Origin: Winogradskyella vincentii
Lineage (GTDB): Bacteria > Bacteroidota > Bacteroidia > Flavobacteriales > Flavobacteriaceae
Direction of reading: 5' to 3'
Length of the DNA stretch: 64,000 nucleotides
NCBI RefSeq assembly: GCF_020166345.1
Contig: NZ_JAIUJS010000001.1
Coordinates: 248,001 to 312,000 of the forward strand
The translations under genes and the position numbers were made by a program. The notes below the pieces were generated by a model that had not been told where the DNA came from, did no database searches, and was given only the letters and a program-made list of their open reading frames with translations. The first letter of the stretch is position 1, and each line of letters opens with the position of its first letter. Of the stretch, positions 34,972 through 43,447 are shown piece after piece.

Positions 34972-35688
34972 ATGAGGCGAATAATATTCATTGTAGGATT
35001 TCTATTGGTATTTCAAGATGCTTCGGCACAGCTTTTTACTAAAGAAAAAGTACCGAATAATATTAACAATATTGATCAGAAATTTTTGACATGGGGTTAT
35101 TTTTTAGGATTTAACCAATATGACTTTAAGTTTGAGTATAATGAAAATCTTGAGGATATTTTGGTAGACAAATCGTTCGGGTTTCACCTAGGTTTAATTG
35201 GTGATATGCGAATAAATGACTACATGAATTTAAGGTTAGAGCCTGGTGTTTACTTTACTACTAGAAATATAATGTACGATGAAAGTTACTTTAACGGTAC
35301 GACGTTTTCGGATGCTGATTTGTTGAGGGAAGTAAAATCAACCTACGTACATGTACCTCTTCTATTGAAGGTATCAACCAAACGAATTAATAATTTTAAA
35401 CCTTTTATAGTTGGAGGGTTCTCGGCTGCTCTAAATCTATCTAGTAATCAAGATAATCCTGATGATAACAGTTCAGGCGAGTTTAGAATGAAAAAAGGAA
35501 CCTACTTTTATGAAATTGGTTTTGGTATAGATCTTTACTTACTCTATTTTAAATTCACACCATCTATACGCGGAGTTTTTGCAATTAATGATGAAATTGT
35601 TAGGGATGCCGATCCGAACAGCCCTTGGACTGGTAATGTTGCAAAAATGCAAACAAGAGGCATTTTTATAAATTTCACTTTTCAGTAA
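34972..35688 (+). CDS. porT: PorT/SprT-like type IX secretion outer membrane protein
   Basis: 238 residues with a signal peptide (about 1-19, ending ASAQ). It is an eight-strand-type small barrel, with alternating aromatic residues, e.g. FLTWGYFLGFNQYDFKF, and a FINFTFQ terminus. The whole sequence follows PorT/SprT, a T9SS protein needed for export of gingipains and gliding adhesins. It is coupled to ubiE (one-base gap), an arrangement I recall as common in Flavobacteriaceae. Its 3' end overlaps the convergent trmH-like gene by 14 bases. Confidence 0.9.
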   Translation: MRRIIFIVGFLLVFQDASAQLFTKEKVPNNINNIDQKFLTWGYFLGFNQYDFKFEYNENLEDILVDKSFGFHLGLIGDMRINDYMNLRLEPGVYFTTRNIMYDESYFNGTTFSDADLLREVKSTYVHVPLLLKVSTKRINNFKPFIVGGFSAALNLSSNQDNPDDNSSGEFRMKKGTYFYEIGFGIDLYLLYFKFTPSIRGVFAINDEIVRDADPNSPWTGNVAKMQTRGIFINFTFQ

Positions 35689-36409
35689 ACCGTCTTTTAA
35701 ATTCACTTAAAATGATAGCCGTTGCATTTGCAACGTTTAAGCTTTCTGTATCTTTTACATCACCAAATTGAGGAATGGTAATTTTTCTATCAACCATATC
35801 TTCTATTACTTCAGATATTCCATTAGCCTCGTTACCAAGAATTATTAATCCTTTTTTTGGCAAGTCTGCAGTATAAATGTTTTCACCCTTCATAAAAGTG
35901 CCAAATATTTCCACATTAGTTGTTTTTAAATACTCTAATAAATTGACATAGTTAATACTAACTCTTGCTAACGATCCCATTGTCGCTTGCACTACTTTTG
36001 GATTATAACAATCTACTGTGTTTTCACTGCAGATAAGCTGTTTAATTCCATACCAATCACAAAGCCTTATAATTGTACCCAAATTACCAGGATCTCTAAC
36101 ATCATCTAGTACAATAGCCAAATCAAAATCTAATTTGTTACGGAATGCTGGTATTTTAAATATAGCCAATGCTGTATTTGGATTTTTTAATGCTGATATT
36201 CTATTAAGCTCGGTATCACTAATCAAAATTACTTTATCATCTATGACGTCAAATATCGGTTTAGTAGTGTAAAGACAAACTAATTCAAATTCGGAGTTTA
36301 AAAATTCATTAATGCCCTTAATACCCTCAACAACAAATAATCTTTCTTGTTGCCTGTGTTTTTTTTGGCTTAAACTTTTAATTAACTTTATTTGATTCTT
36401 TGATAACAT
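35675..36409 (-). CDS. TrmH/SpoU family RNA 2'-O-methyltransferase
   Basis: 244 residues. An N-terminal RNA-binding (SpoU substrate-binding) domain precedes the SPOUT knot. The three motifs are DDVRDPGNLGTIIRLCDW, QATMGSLARVSI and ILGNEANGIS followed by ITIPQ...ESLNVANATAIILSEF. It likely methylates a ribose in rRNA or tRNA; the exact nucleoside is unknown. It is divergent from tamL, with the tamL promoter overlapping its start, an arrangement that would couple their expression. Its 3' end overlaps porT by 14 bases. Confidence 0.93.
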   Translation of the reverse strand: MLSKNQIKLIKSLSQKKHRQQERLFVVEGIKGINEFLNSEFELVCLYTTKPIFDVIDDKVILISDTELNRISALKNPNTALAIFKIPAFRNKLDFDLAIVLDDVRDPGNLGTIIRLCDWYGIKQLICSENTVDCYNPKVVQATMGSLARVSINYVNLLEYLKTTNVEIFGTFMKGENIYTADLPKKGLIILGNEANGISEVIEDMVDRKITIPQFGDVKDTESLNVANATAIILSEFKRRFTEK

Positions 36410-36428
36410 TAAAATGTCTTTACTTTTG
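36400..36428 (+). promoter_or_regulatory. tamL promoter overlapping the start of the divergent SpoU gene
   Basis: TTG (36400-36402), 18 bases, TACTTTTG (36421-36428): consensus spacing. The -33 element lies within the first codons of the opposite gene (ATG at 36409). The 5' leader to the ATG at 36535 would be about 100 bases. Confidence 0.65.
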
Positions 36429-36534
36429 TTAGAGAAAGTACAAAGAAAACCTTTTTTGGACTAATTTTTGTTCAAACAGATTCATATCTAAATTAACAAT
36501 AAGACTTTTGAGACTAGCAGATTGCATTGCTTTA

Positions 36535-39093
36535 ATGAAATTAAGATACAGAACTATTTCTAATGCTATAGCTTTTGTTATTTTTTTGTCCTTATTAAGT
36601 TCGTGTAATATAGTCAAAAGGGTTAAGTCGGGTAAGCATCTAGTCACTGAAAATGTCATCTTAGAGGACAATAAGAAAACCAAAGAAGAACGTATTAACA
36701 ACATTATTATTCAGAAGGTTAATTCTGGGATGCAGGGCATTTTTAATTATCCATTAAAATTACATATCTATAATCTGGCTAGACCTAATATCGATTCTAT
36801 AATCGATGCAAAAATCTTAAGCAATCCCAACAAGGTAAGACGTAAAACAAATCTTTTATCAAAAAAGCAATTTGATAAATACATACAATCAAAGAGAGAC
36901 TTTAATACTTGGTTAAAACGTACAGGAGAAGCACCCGTTATCTACAATCAAGACAAGACAGAAAAGACGGCAAGCAACCTAAATAAATATTATGCAAAGC
37001 GAGGTTGGTTTAATAATACAGTGGATTTTGAGGTAAACAAAGACAGCAATAAAAGGGCAAAAGTGACCTACAAGGTAGTTAAAAACAATCCTTATACACT
37101 AGATTCAATAAAACCTTTTATCAGCAGTCCTGCCATTGACTCATTGTATAGTGATTTCAGTAAAGCCTCCTACTTAAAAGAAGGAGATCAATTTGATGAA
37201 GATAATTATGAGCGTGAACGAGAGCGCATTAATACCTACCTTAGAAATTCTGGTTTCTATCATTTTGGCCAAGATTACATACGTATGGTGATTGATACCA
37301 TCGGAACAAATAATAAGGTGAATACTGAATTAGTTATTGCGGACAGGTCAATTAGGGCTGAAGATTCTGTTATTACTAGACCCTTTAAAATATACAAGAT
37401 TAAAGAAATAAACGTATTCACTGATGATAATTTTGAAAATAGATTTAAAGCTATATCTGATACAACTATCTACAAAGACTATACCCTATACAGTAAAAAC
37501 AAATTAAAGTTTAGACCCAAGGCTTTAACGGATGCGGTTTTTCTGAATAAAGGTGATATCTATAGTGATTTAGCAAGAAGTAGAACATCGAGATATCTTA
37601 ACGATTTACAAATGTTTAGATACCCTAGTATTGACTATGTTGAAAATGAGGAAGATTCTACTTTGACTGCCAATATATACTTAGAACCCAGAAAAAAATA
37701 TACCTTAAGCTTTGACCCAGAAATAAATCAGAGTAATATCCAGACCATTGGGTTTTCATTTAGCACTGGCTTAAAAATCAGAAATATTTTTAGAGGTGCA
37801 GAAACTCTAGAAGTCACAGGGATTGCAGCTATTGGCGCTTCAAAAGATCGCTCTGATGATGCTTCAGCTTTCTTTGATATTAATGAATATGGAGGAAATA
37901 TAAGACTTACTCTTCCACGGTTATTTACACCTTTTAATACGGACAGGATTATTCCAAAATATATGTCACCTAGTACAGTGATTAACCTCTCTACTACTAG
38001 CCAGCAAAACATTGGTCTAGACAAACAGACACTAGCTGGTATTGTTGCTTATAACTGGTCTCCTAAAAATACAGTTTCAAATACCGTAGAATTATTTAAT
38101 GTTCAATTTGTAAAAAATCTAAACACAGATAATTACTTTGGAGTCTACACCAATTCATTTGAAAGACTAAATGACATAGCTCAAGATATTGGTTATATCA
38201 ATCAAAATGAGAGTTTGGAGAATCCTGCGAATAATTTTGATCCTGCAGATGTATTTATCGATGATGTAATAAATGGTAGCACATCACTAACACCTCAAGA
38301 TGAAGATTATGTAGCAGTAAGCAATATTGATGAGCGTAAAGAGCGTTTAACAGAAAACAACTTGATTTTTTCATCCAGTTTTGATTACAAAAAAGACAAA
38401 CGACAGAATATATTTGATAACGATTTCTCAGTATTTAAATGGCGAATTGAATTAGCGGGTAACTTATTATCCAATCTTTCTGAAGCATTGGGAGCATCAA
38501 AAAATGATAATGGTAATTACGAAGTATTTGGAGTTGCATTTTCACAATACTTTAAAACCGAAATTGATTATGTAAAGTACTTTGATTTTGGTCGTAATAA
38601 TATATTTGCATTTAGAAGTTATGCAGGTATTGCTATACCGTACGGCAATTCTAATAGTATTCCGTTTGCTGAAAGTTTCTTTGGTGGTGGACCAAATGAC
38701 AATAGAGCATGGACTGCTTATAACCTGGGACCAGGTAGCTCAAATAATACCAATGAATTTAACGAAGCAAATTTTAAAATCCATTTAAGTGCAGAACAAC
38801 GCTTCGGTTTATTTGGTGACTTGCGAGGTGCACTTTTTGTAGATGTCGGAAATATTTGGAATGTCTTAGACAATGTTGAAGATGAAGACGCAACTTTTAC
38901 AGGATTCAAGTCATTAAAAAATATTGCTGTTGGATCTGGTTTTGGTTTAAGATATGATTTCGACTTTTTTGTCCTGAGATTTGATGTTGGTTTTAAAACT
39001 TATGACCCAGCACAAGAAATTGATAACAGATGGTTTAGAGATTACAATTTTAGAAATGCTGTATATAATATTGGTATCAACTATCCATTCTAA
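36535..39093 (+). CDS. tamL: TamL-like lipoprotein of the BamA/TamA (Omp85) family
   Basis: 852 residues from ATG 36535. A lipobox LLSSC places a lipid-modified cysteine at C24, unusual for a barrel and characteristic of TamL, the Bacteroidota lipoprotein variant of TamA. POTRA-type domains occupy about 35-370; a 16-strand Omp85 barrel follows, with the FGGGPNDNRAW loop (the Omp85 'R-G-F/Y' family block is F-F-G-G-G-x-x-x-x-R-A-W here), ending YNIGINYPF. It likely helps insert or export outer membrane proteins. An upstream TTG at 36508 would add nine residues that look unrelated. It has its own promoter. Confidence 0.9.
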   Translation: MKLRYRTISNAIAFVIFLSLLSSCNIVKRVKSGKHLVTENVILEDNKKTKEERINNIIIQKVNSGMQGIFNYPLKLHIYNLARPNIDSIIDAKILSNPNKVRRKTNLLSKKQFDKYIQSKRDFNTWLKRTGEAPVIYNQDKTEKTASNLNKYYAKRGWFNNTVDFEVNKDSNKRAKVTYKVVKNNPYTLDSIKPFISSPAIDSLYSDFSKASYLKEGDQFDEDNYERERERINTYLRNSGFYHFGQDYIRMVIDTIGTNNKVNTELVIADRSIRAEDSVITRPFKIYKIKEINVFTDDNFENRFKAISDTTIYKDYTLYSKNKLKFRPKALTDAVFLNKGDIYSDLARSRTSRYLNDLQMFRYPSIDYVENEEDSTLTANIYLEPRKKYTLSFDPEINQSNIQTIGFSFSTGLKIRNIFRGAETLEVTGIAAIGASKDRSDDASAFFDINEYGGNIRLTLPRLFTPFNTDRIIPKYMSPSTVINLSTTSQQNIGLDKQTLAGIVAYNWSPKNTVSNTVELFNVQFVKNLNTDNYFGVYTNSFERLNDIAQDIGYINQNESLENPANNFDPADVFIDDVINGSTSLTPQDEDYVAVSNIDERKERLTENNLIFSSSFDYKKDKRQNIFDNDFSVFKWRIELAGNLLSNLSEALGASKNDNGNYEVFGVAFSQYFKTEIDYVKYFDFGRNNIFAFRSYAGIAIPYGNSNSIPFAESFFGGGPNDNRAWTAYNLGPGSSNNTNEFNEANFKIHLSAEQRFGLFGDLRGALFVDVGNIWNVLDNVEDEDATFTGFKSLKNIAVGSGFGLRYDFDFFVLRFDVGFKTYDPAQEIDNRWFRDYNFRNAVYNIGINYPF

Positions 39094-39176
39094 ATAAGCC
39101 ACATTTAACGACATCGTTTTCGCTTTTTATCCTGCATTTATCTTCATAAACTGATGAATTAAATTTCAAAATTGCG

Positions 39177-39184
39177 TATTTTTG
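39177..39184 (+). promoter_or_regulatory. -7 box for fbaA
   Basis: TATTTTTG, 26 bases before the ATG at 39211. No TTG at the -33 position. Confidence 0.5.
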
Positions 39185-39210
39185 AAGTCTAATTTTTCAA
39201 TCATAATAAT

Positions 39211-40278
39211 ATGAGTCATAATATAAAACCTGGCGTTGCAACAGGAAGAGAAGTACAAGATATTTTCAACTTGGCAAAAGAAAAAGGATTTGCATTACCA
39301 GCTGTAAACGTAATTGGTTCTAACACTATTAACGGTGTTCTAGAAACTGCAAAGGCATTAAATGCACCTGTAATAATACAGTTTTCAAATGGAGGCGCAC
39401 AATTTAATGCAGGTAAGGGATTAAGTAATGAAGGTCAAAAAGCCGCAATTGCAGGATCAATTGCTGGAGCAAAACACGTGCATGAAATGGCTGAAGCTTA
39501 TGGTGTACCAGTAATACTTCATACGGATCACTGCGCCAAAAAATTATTGCCATGGATAGATGGTTTGCTAGATGCAAGTGAAGCTCACTTTAAAGAAACT
39601 GGTAAGCCATTATACAGTTCTCATATGATTGATTTATCTGAAGAACCAATTGAAGAAAATATTGAAATCTGTAAGCAATATCTTGAACGCATGAGTAAAA
39701 TGGGCATGACTTTAGAGATTGAGCTTGGTATTACAGGAGGAGAAGAAGATGGTGTAGATAATACAGATGTTGACGATTCTAAATTATATACTCAACCTGA
39801 AGAAGTTGCCTATGCCTATGAAGAGTTAAGTAAGGTAAGTGATCAATTTACAGTTGCTGCAGCCTTTGGTAATGTACACGGTGTATATAAACCAGGAAAT
39901 GTTAAGCTTACACCTAAGATTTTAAAGAATTCACAAGAATATGTTACTGAAAAATACAGTGTTGAACACAACCATATAGATTTTGTTTTCCATGGTGGGT
40001 CTGGTTCAACTGTTGAAGAAATAAGAGAAGCAATTGGCTATGGTGTTATTAAAATGAACATCGATACGGATATGCAGTGGGCTTTCCTGAGTGGCGTTAG
40101 AGATTATGTAGAAGAAAAAACAGACTATTTACAAACCCAAATAGGTAATCCTGATGGTGATGATGTTCCAAATAAAAAGTACTATGACCCTAGAGTATGG
40201 TTGCGCAAAGGCGAAGAAGCATTTGTAACTAGACTTAAAAAAGCATTTGAAGATTTAAATAATGTAGACACCTTATAA
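39211..40278 (+). CDS. fbaA: Class II fructose-bisphosphate aldolase
   Basis: 355 residues of the class IIa zinc-dependent aldolase, which splits fructose 1,6-bisphosphate into GAP and DHAP in glycolysis. HTDHCAKKLLPW (104-115) supplies catalytic D106 and zinc ligand H107, YSSHMIDLSEE and ELGITGGEEDG carry the metal and mobile loops, and FHGGSGST binds phosphate; NIDTDMQWAF carries the sodium and substrate aspartates. Length and motif order match E. coli FbaA. The gene is monocistronic with its own terminator. Confidence 0.97.
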   Translation: MSHNIKPGVATGREVQDIFNLAKEKGFALPAVNVIGSNTINGVLETAKALNAPVIIQFSNGGAQFNAGKGLSNEGQKAAIAGSIAGAKHVHEMAEAYGVPVILHTDHCAKKLLPWIDGLLDASEAHFKETGKPLYSSHMIDLSEEPIEENIEICKQYLERMSKMGMTLEIELGITGGEEDGVDNTDVDDSKLYTQPEEVAYAYEELSKVSDQFTVAAAFGNVHGVYKPGNVKLTPKILKNSQEYVTEKYSVEHNHIDFVFHGGSGSTVEEIREAIGYGVIKMNIDTDMQWAFLSGVRDYVEEKTDYLQTQIGNPDGDDVPNKKYYDPRVWLRKGEEAFVTRLKKAFEDLNNVDTL

Positions 40279-40299
40279 TATCTACTGTTTAATTAAACA

Positions 40300-40340
40300 A
40301 ACCCATTGAAATAAAATACGAATTTCAATGGGTTTTTTAT
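40300..40340 (+). terminator. fbaA terminator
   Basis: A 13-bp perfect stem AACCCATTGAAAT / ATTTCAATGGGTT with a 9-base loop, followed by TTTTTTAT. Confidence 0.85.
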
Positions 40341-40374
40341 ATTTAAGGTAAAATGGATGTTAACATTCATTTTT

Positions 40375-40403
40375 TTGTGGTTAATAATAATATGGTAATT
40401 TTG
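40375..40403 (+). promoter_or_regulatory. accD promoter
   Basis: TTG (40375-40377), 18 bases, TAATTTTG (40396-40403). The leader to the accD ATG at 40498 is about 90 bases and contains a short stem TTTTAGA/TCTAAAA (around 40450-40473). Confidence 0.65.
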
Positions 40404-40497
40404 TATGTATTGAAATACCAAAAAAAACTAACTAACTAAAACCTTCGATTTTAGAGCTTCTATTTCTAAAATTGAAATATCTAAAAAAATAAATCAA

Positions 40498-41355
40498 ATG
40501 GCTTGGTTTAAAAGAAAAGACAAAGGAATACAAACTTCAACCGAAGAAAAGAAAGATACACCCAAGGGGCTTTGGTATAAATCTCCTACTGGTAAAATAA
40601 TTGACACTAAAGAATTAGAGCAAAACTTCTATGTTAGTCCTGAAGATGGATACCATGTTAGAATTGGCAGTAGGGAGTATTTTGAAATACTTTTTGACGA
40701 TAACAAATTCAGAGAATTAGATGCGAATTTGGGTTCAAGAGATCCTCTGAAATTTGAGGATACCAAAAAATACCCTGAACGTTTAAAAGCCGCACAAGCT
40801 AAGACAAAACTTAAAGATGCGGTAAGAACAGCAGTAGGAAAATCTATGGGCAAAGACTTAGTCATAGCTTGTATGGACTTTACATTTATTGGTGGTTCAA
40901 TGGGTAGTGTTGTAGGTGAAAAGATAGCTCGTGCAGCGGATTACGCTCTAAAGAAAAAAATTCCGTTTATGATTATTAGTAAATCTGGCGGAGCTAGAAT
41001 GATGGAAGCTGCCTATTCTCTTATGCAACTTGCTAAAACCTCGGCTAAGCTAGCGCAATTGGCGGAAGCCAAAATTCCTTATATCTCATTATGTACTGAC
41101 CCAACAACGGGTGGAACAACTGCATCATTTGCAATGTTAGGCGACATAAATATTGCAGAGCCTGGAGCTTTAATTGGATTTGCTGGACCAAGAGTGGTAA
41201 GAGATACTACAGGACAAGAATTGCCTGATGGTTTTCAAACTTCAGAGTTTTTATTAGAGCATGGCTTTCTAGATTTTATCTCTCATAGAAAAGATTTAAA
41301 ACATAAAATAAATCTTTACATTGATTTGATAAAAAATCAACCATTAAGAAGTTAA
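40498..41355 (+). CDS. accD: Acetyl-CoA carboxylase carboxyltransferase subunit beta
   Basis: 285 residues; with AccA it transfers the carboxyl group from carboxybiotin to acetyl-CoA to make malonyl-CoA. The crotonase-like core is intact ([49 protein letters not shown]). The N-terminal zinc ribbon is atypical: in E. coli AccD four cysteines bind zinc, but the corresponding segment here (about 24-58) reads [11 protein letters not shown]...[13 protein letters not shown] with no cysteine; the only cysteines are two in the core. I believe this is general in flavobacteria. Has its own promoter and terminator. Confidence 0.96.
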   Translation: MAWFKRKDKGIQTSTEEKKDTPKGLWYKSPTGKIIDTKELEQNFYVSPEDGYHVRIGSREYFEILFDDNKFRELDANLGSRDPLKFEDTKKYPERLKAAQAKTKLKDAVRTAVGKSMGKDLVIACMDFTFIGGSMGSVVGEKIARAADYALKKKIPFMIISKSGGARMMEAAYSLMQLAKTSAKLAQLAEAKIPYISLCTDPTTGGTTASFAMLGDINIAEPGALIGFAGPRVVRDTTGQELPDGFQTSEFLLEHGFLDFISHRKDLKHKINLYIDLIKNQPLRS

Positions 41356-41358
41356 CTA

Positions 41359-41387
41359 AAAGGTCTCGTTTGAGGCCTTTTTTTATT
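41359..41387 (+). terminator. accD terminator
   Basis: Stem AAAGGTCTC / GAGGCCTTT (one G-T pair), 4-base loop, then a run of T. Confidence 0.8.
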
Positions 41388-41440
41388 TGTTTATTTATTT
41401 ACTTTAATTTAGTAATCCGCAATTAACCAAAATCTGGAAT

Positions 41441-42475
41441 ATGAAGCTAAAACTACTTTCATTATTAATTATCATTACGCATGTATCAATTGCACAAGCG
41501 CCTATTAACCAATTTGTTAATAGCTCAGAAACGGAATACGCTATTGTAGATTCAACAAACCCAATTGACGAAAGTGCTACTGGCTCTGATTTAACTTGGA
41601 ATTTCACAACACTTTCTCAAATTGGAACAAACACTGATACTAATGCAGCACCAACACCGACTGAAGTAAGCTCTTATCCAAATACTACGGAGGTATTGAG
41701 TATTACAACTGATGGAATGCCACCTGTAGTTAGTAAAATATTTATAAGAAATAATTCTGGAGAAATATCATTAACAGGAGCTGAACAAGGTAGTGACCTA
41801 ACCTTAGTGTTTAGTAATAATGCCACTCTGGGTACTTTCCCACTAAATTTTAATTTCTCAAATACAGACGCTACAAGTGGTGATTTTAGTGGTAACGCAA
41901 ATGGCACAAATGTTAATGGCACATTCTCCGGAACAATGGATACTGATGTTGATGCTCATGGTACATTAAATCTAAATGTTTATGGATTAGGTGCATATAG
42001 CGGCAATGTAACAAGACTAAAAACGGATTTGAGTATTTCACTTGTGGTTGCTGGAATTTTTAATATTGGTACTGTTGATCAAACAAATTACTATTATTAT
42101 GACGATACAGATGGTAGTTTAGTATTTAGAACTTCCACCAATGTCATAGACATTGATTTTTTGGGTAATGTGGTCAATGAAACCATAATACTATATGAAG
42201 CCCTGAATCAAAGTTTATTGAGTACAGATGAATTTAACCTCAGTGCTAAAACACTCAAATTATATCCAAACCCGACTTCAGCTGTCTTAAATATTAATAT
42301 TTCAGATGATATTCAAATTAATGAAATTTCAGTTTCTGATTTGAACGGAAGGCGAATCGACATGAATACAGTAACCAATAATTCAATTGATGTATCTAGA
42401 TTGGTTTCAGGATTATATATCATTCAAATACAAACTGACAAGGGTAGTTTTTCAAGAAAATTTTTCAAAAACTAA
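41441..42475 (+). CDS. T9SS type A sorting domain-containing secreted protein
   Basis: 344 residues. The N-terminal signal peptide (about 1-20, ending IAQA) is followed by a beta-rich passenger with many N, T and S, and a C-terminal type A sorting domain (about 270-344): YPNPT (275-279), NINISD, ISVSDLNGRRID, IDVSRLVSGLYIIQI and FSRKFFKN. T9SS proteins are exported across the outer membrane through this C-terminal domain. Passenger function is unknown; no adhesin or enzyme motif was seen. The PorT and plug proteins in this window belong to the machinery that would export it. It has its own terminator. Confidence 0.92.
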   Translation: MKLKLLSLLIIITHVSIAQAPINQFVNSSETEYAIVDSTNPIDESATGSDLTWNFTTLSQIGTNTDTNAAPTPTEVSSYPNTTEVLSITTDGMPPVVSKIFIRNNSGEISLTGAEQGSDLTLVFSNNATLGTFPLNFNFSNTDATSGDFSGNANGTNVNGTFSGTMDTDVDAHGTLNLNVYGLGAYSGNVTRLKTDLSISLVVAGIFNIGTVDQTNYYYYDDTDGSLVFRTSTNVIDIDFLGNVVNETIILYEALNQSLLSTDEFNLSAKTLKLYPNPTSAVLNINISDDIQINEISVSDLNGRRIDMNTVTNNSIDVSRLVSGLYIIQIQTDKGSFSRKFFKN

Positions 42476-42480
42476 AATAA

Positions 42481-42509
42481 AAAAGAGCTACACATTTGTA
42501 GCTCTTTTT
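42481..42509. terminator. Bidirectional terminator between the T9SS cargo gene and a lipoprotein gene
   Basis: Stem AAAAGAGCTACA / TGTAGCTCTTTT, 4-base loop; A and T runs on both sides. It lies between convergent genes. Confidence 0.85.
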
Positions 42510-42531
42510 CCAATCAACCTAAAATAAACCA

Positions 42532-43377
42532 CTAATTCAAGGTTATATCAATTTCTTGTCCATTATTAAATGTAAATGTCGCTTGGTTGTCACAATCTCC
42601 CTCTCCATAATCAAACACACCACCAAAATTAGTGCGCTGAACATCAAATGATCCACTTACAAAATATGCACAAATTACTTCTCTACGTAATGGTACCAAT
42701 ACCTCATAGGTATGTGTATTACCATTAACAAAAGTTGCGGTCCAATTTCCTGTTATTTCAAATACATTATCACTAAATATTCCACTACCAAATCCTACTA
42801 CCCATTCTCTAATTCTTGTACCTTCTCTAGATGCTTGTACACCATTAGGCCAAATTACTGTAATATCTAAATTGTGTGTAAACTGTGGATTACCATTTTC
42901 ATTAGATAGCTCTTTTAGGATGGAACGACTTCCTATTACATTTTTATTGTCAAAATAAAAGTCAACTAAATTATAATTAATGAAAATTTGTTGGGCTTCT
43001 GGGTCTCTAGTGTAATCAAAAATGATTTGTCCTTTCAAAATATGACCATTAACAAGACAACCATCCGTACCAAAATCTAATGTTACCTGTCGATAACCTT
43101 GTTGTGCTACAACAGTTATTGTAACACATTCTGGAATATCACCAGCATATGTACCACGACCTTCTTCGCTTACCTCTTGCCCTTCATAAGCATCAATAAC
43201 CAAATCACCCAAAATATTGTCTACCTGATCAATTTCAGCTGAGCGTTGTACCTCTAATGTGTCTTCTACTTGGTTTGTTGGCTCTGAAATATCTTCGCTT
43301 TCACTACACGATGTAAAGATTAAACCTAAAACCACAAGGCTTAAAATCCCTTTTCTAATTGCATTAAAATTTTTCAT
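42532..43377 (-). CDS. Hypothetical lipoprotein with acidic export signal
   Basis: 281 residues. The lipobox is LIFTSC (C24), followed by S-E-S-E-D, the acidic surface-export signal of Bacteroidota lipoproteins. The mature part is beta-rich, with three to four cysteines (ECVTI, DGCLVNG, EVICAYFV, EGDCDNQ) that could form two disulfides. The blocks QVTLDFGTDGCLVNGHILKG and NVFEITGNWTATFVNG suggest repeated beta sandwiches. No family or function recognised. It is monocistronic and convergent with the T9SS cargo gene. Confidence 0.7.
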   Translation of the reverse strand: MKNFNAIRKGILSLVVLGLIFTSCSESEDISEPTNQVEDTLEVQRSAEIDQVDNILGDLVIDAYEGQEVSEEGRGTYAGDIPECVTITVVAQQGYRQVTLDFGTDGCLVNGHILKGQIIFDYTRDPEAQQIFINYNLVDFYFDNKNVIGSRSILKELSNENGNPQFTHNLDITVIWPNGVQASREGTRIREWVVGFGSGIFSDNVFEITGNWTATFVNGNTHTYEVLVPLRREVICAYFVSGSFDVQRTNFGGVFDYGEGDCDNQATFTFNNGQEIDITLN

Positions 43378-43447
43378 GATTACTTTTTTATTGTTAATAT
43401 ACTGTTAAGACCACAGTAATTCAAAAAGGTTTAATTCAATAAAAAAA

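Noticed and set aside
36508..36534. TTG start of tamL at 36508
   Set aside because: The nine added residues do not resemble a signal peptide start, whereas ATG 36535 gives a clean lipoprotein signal.
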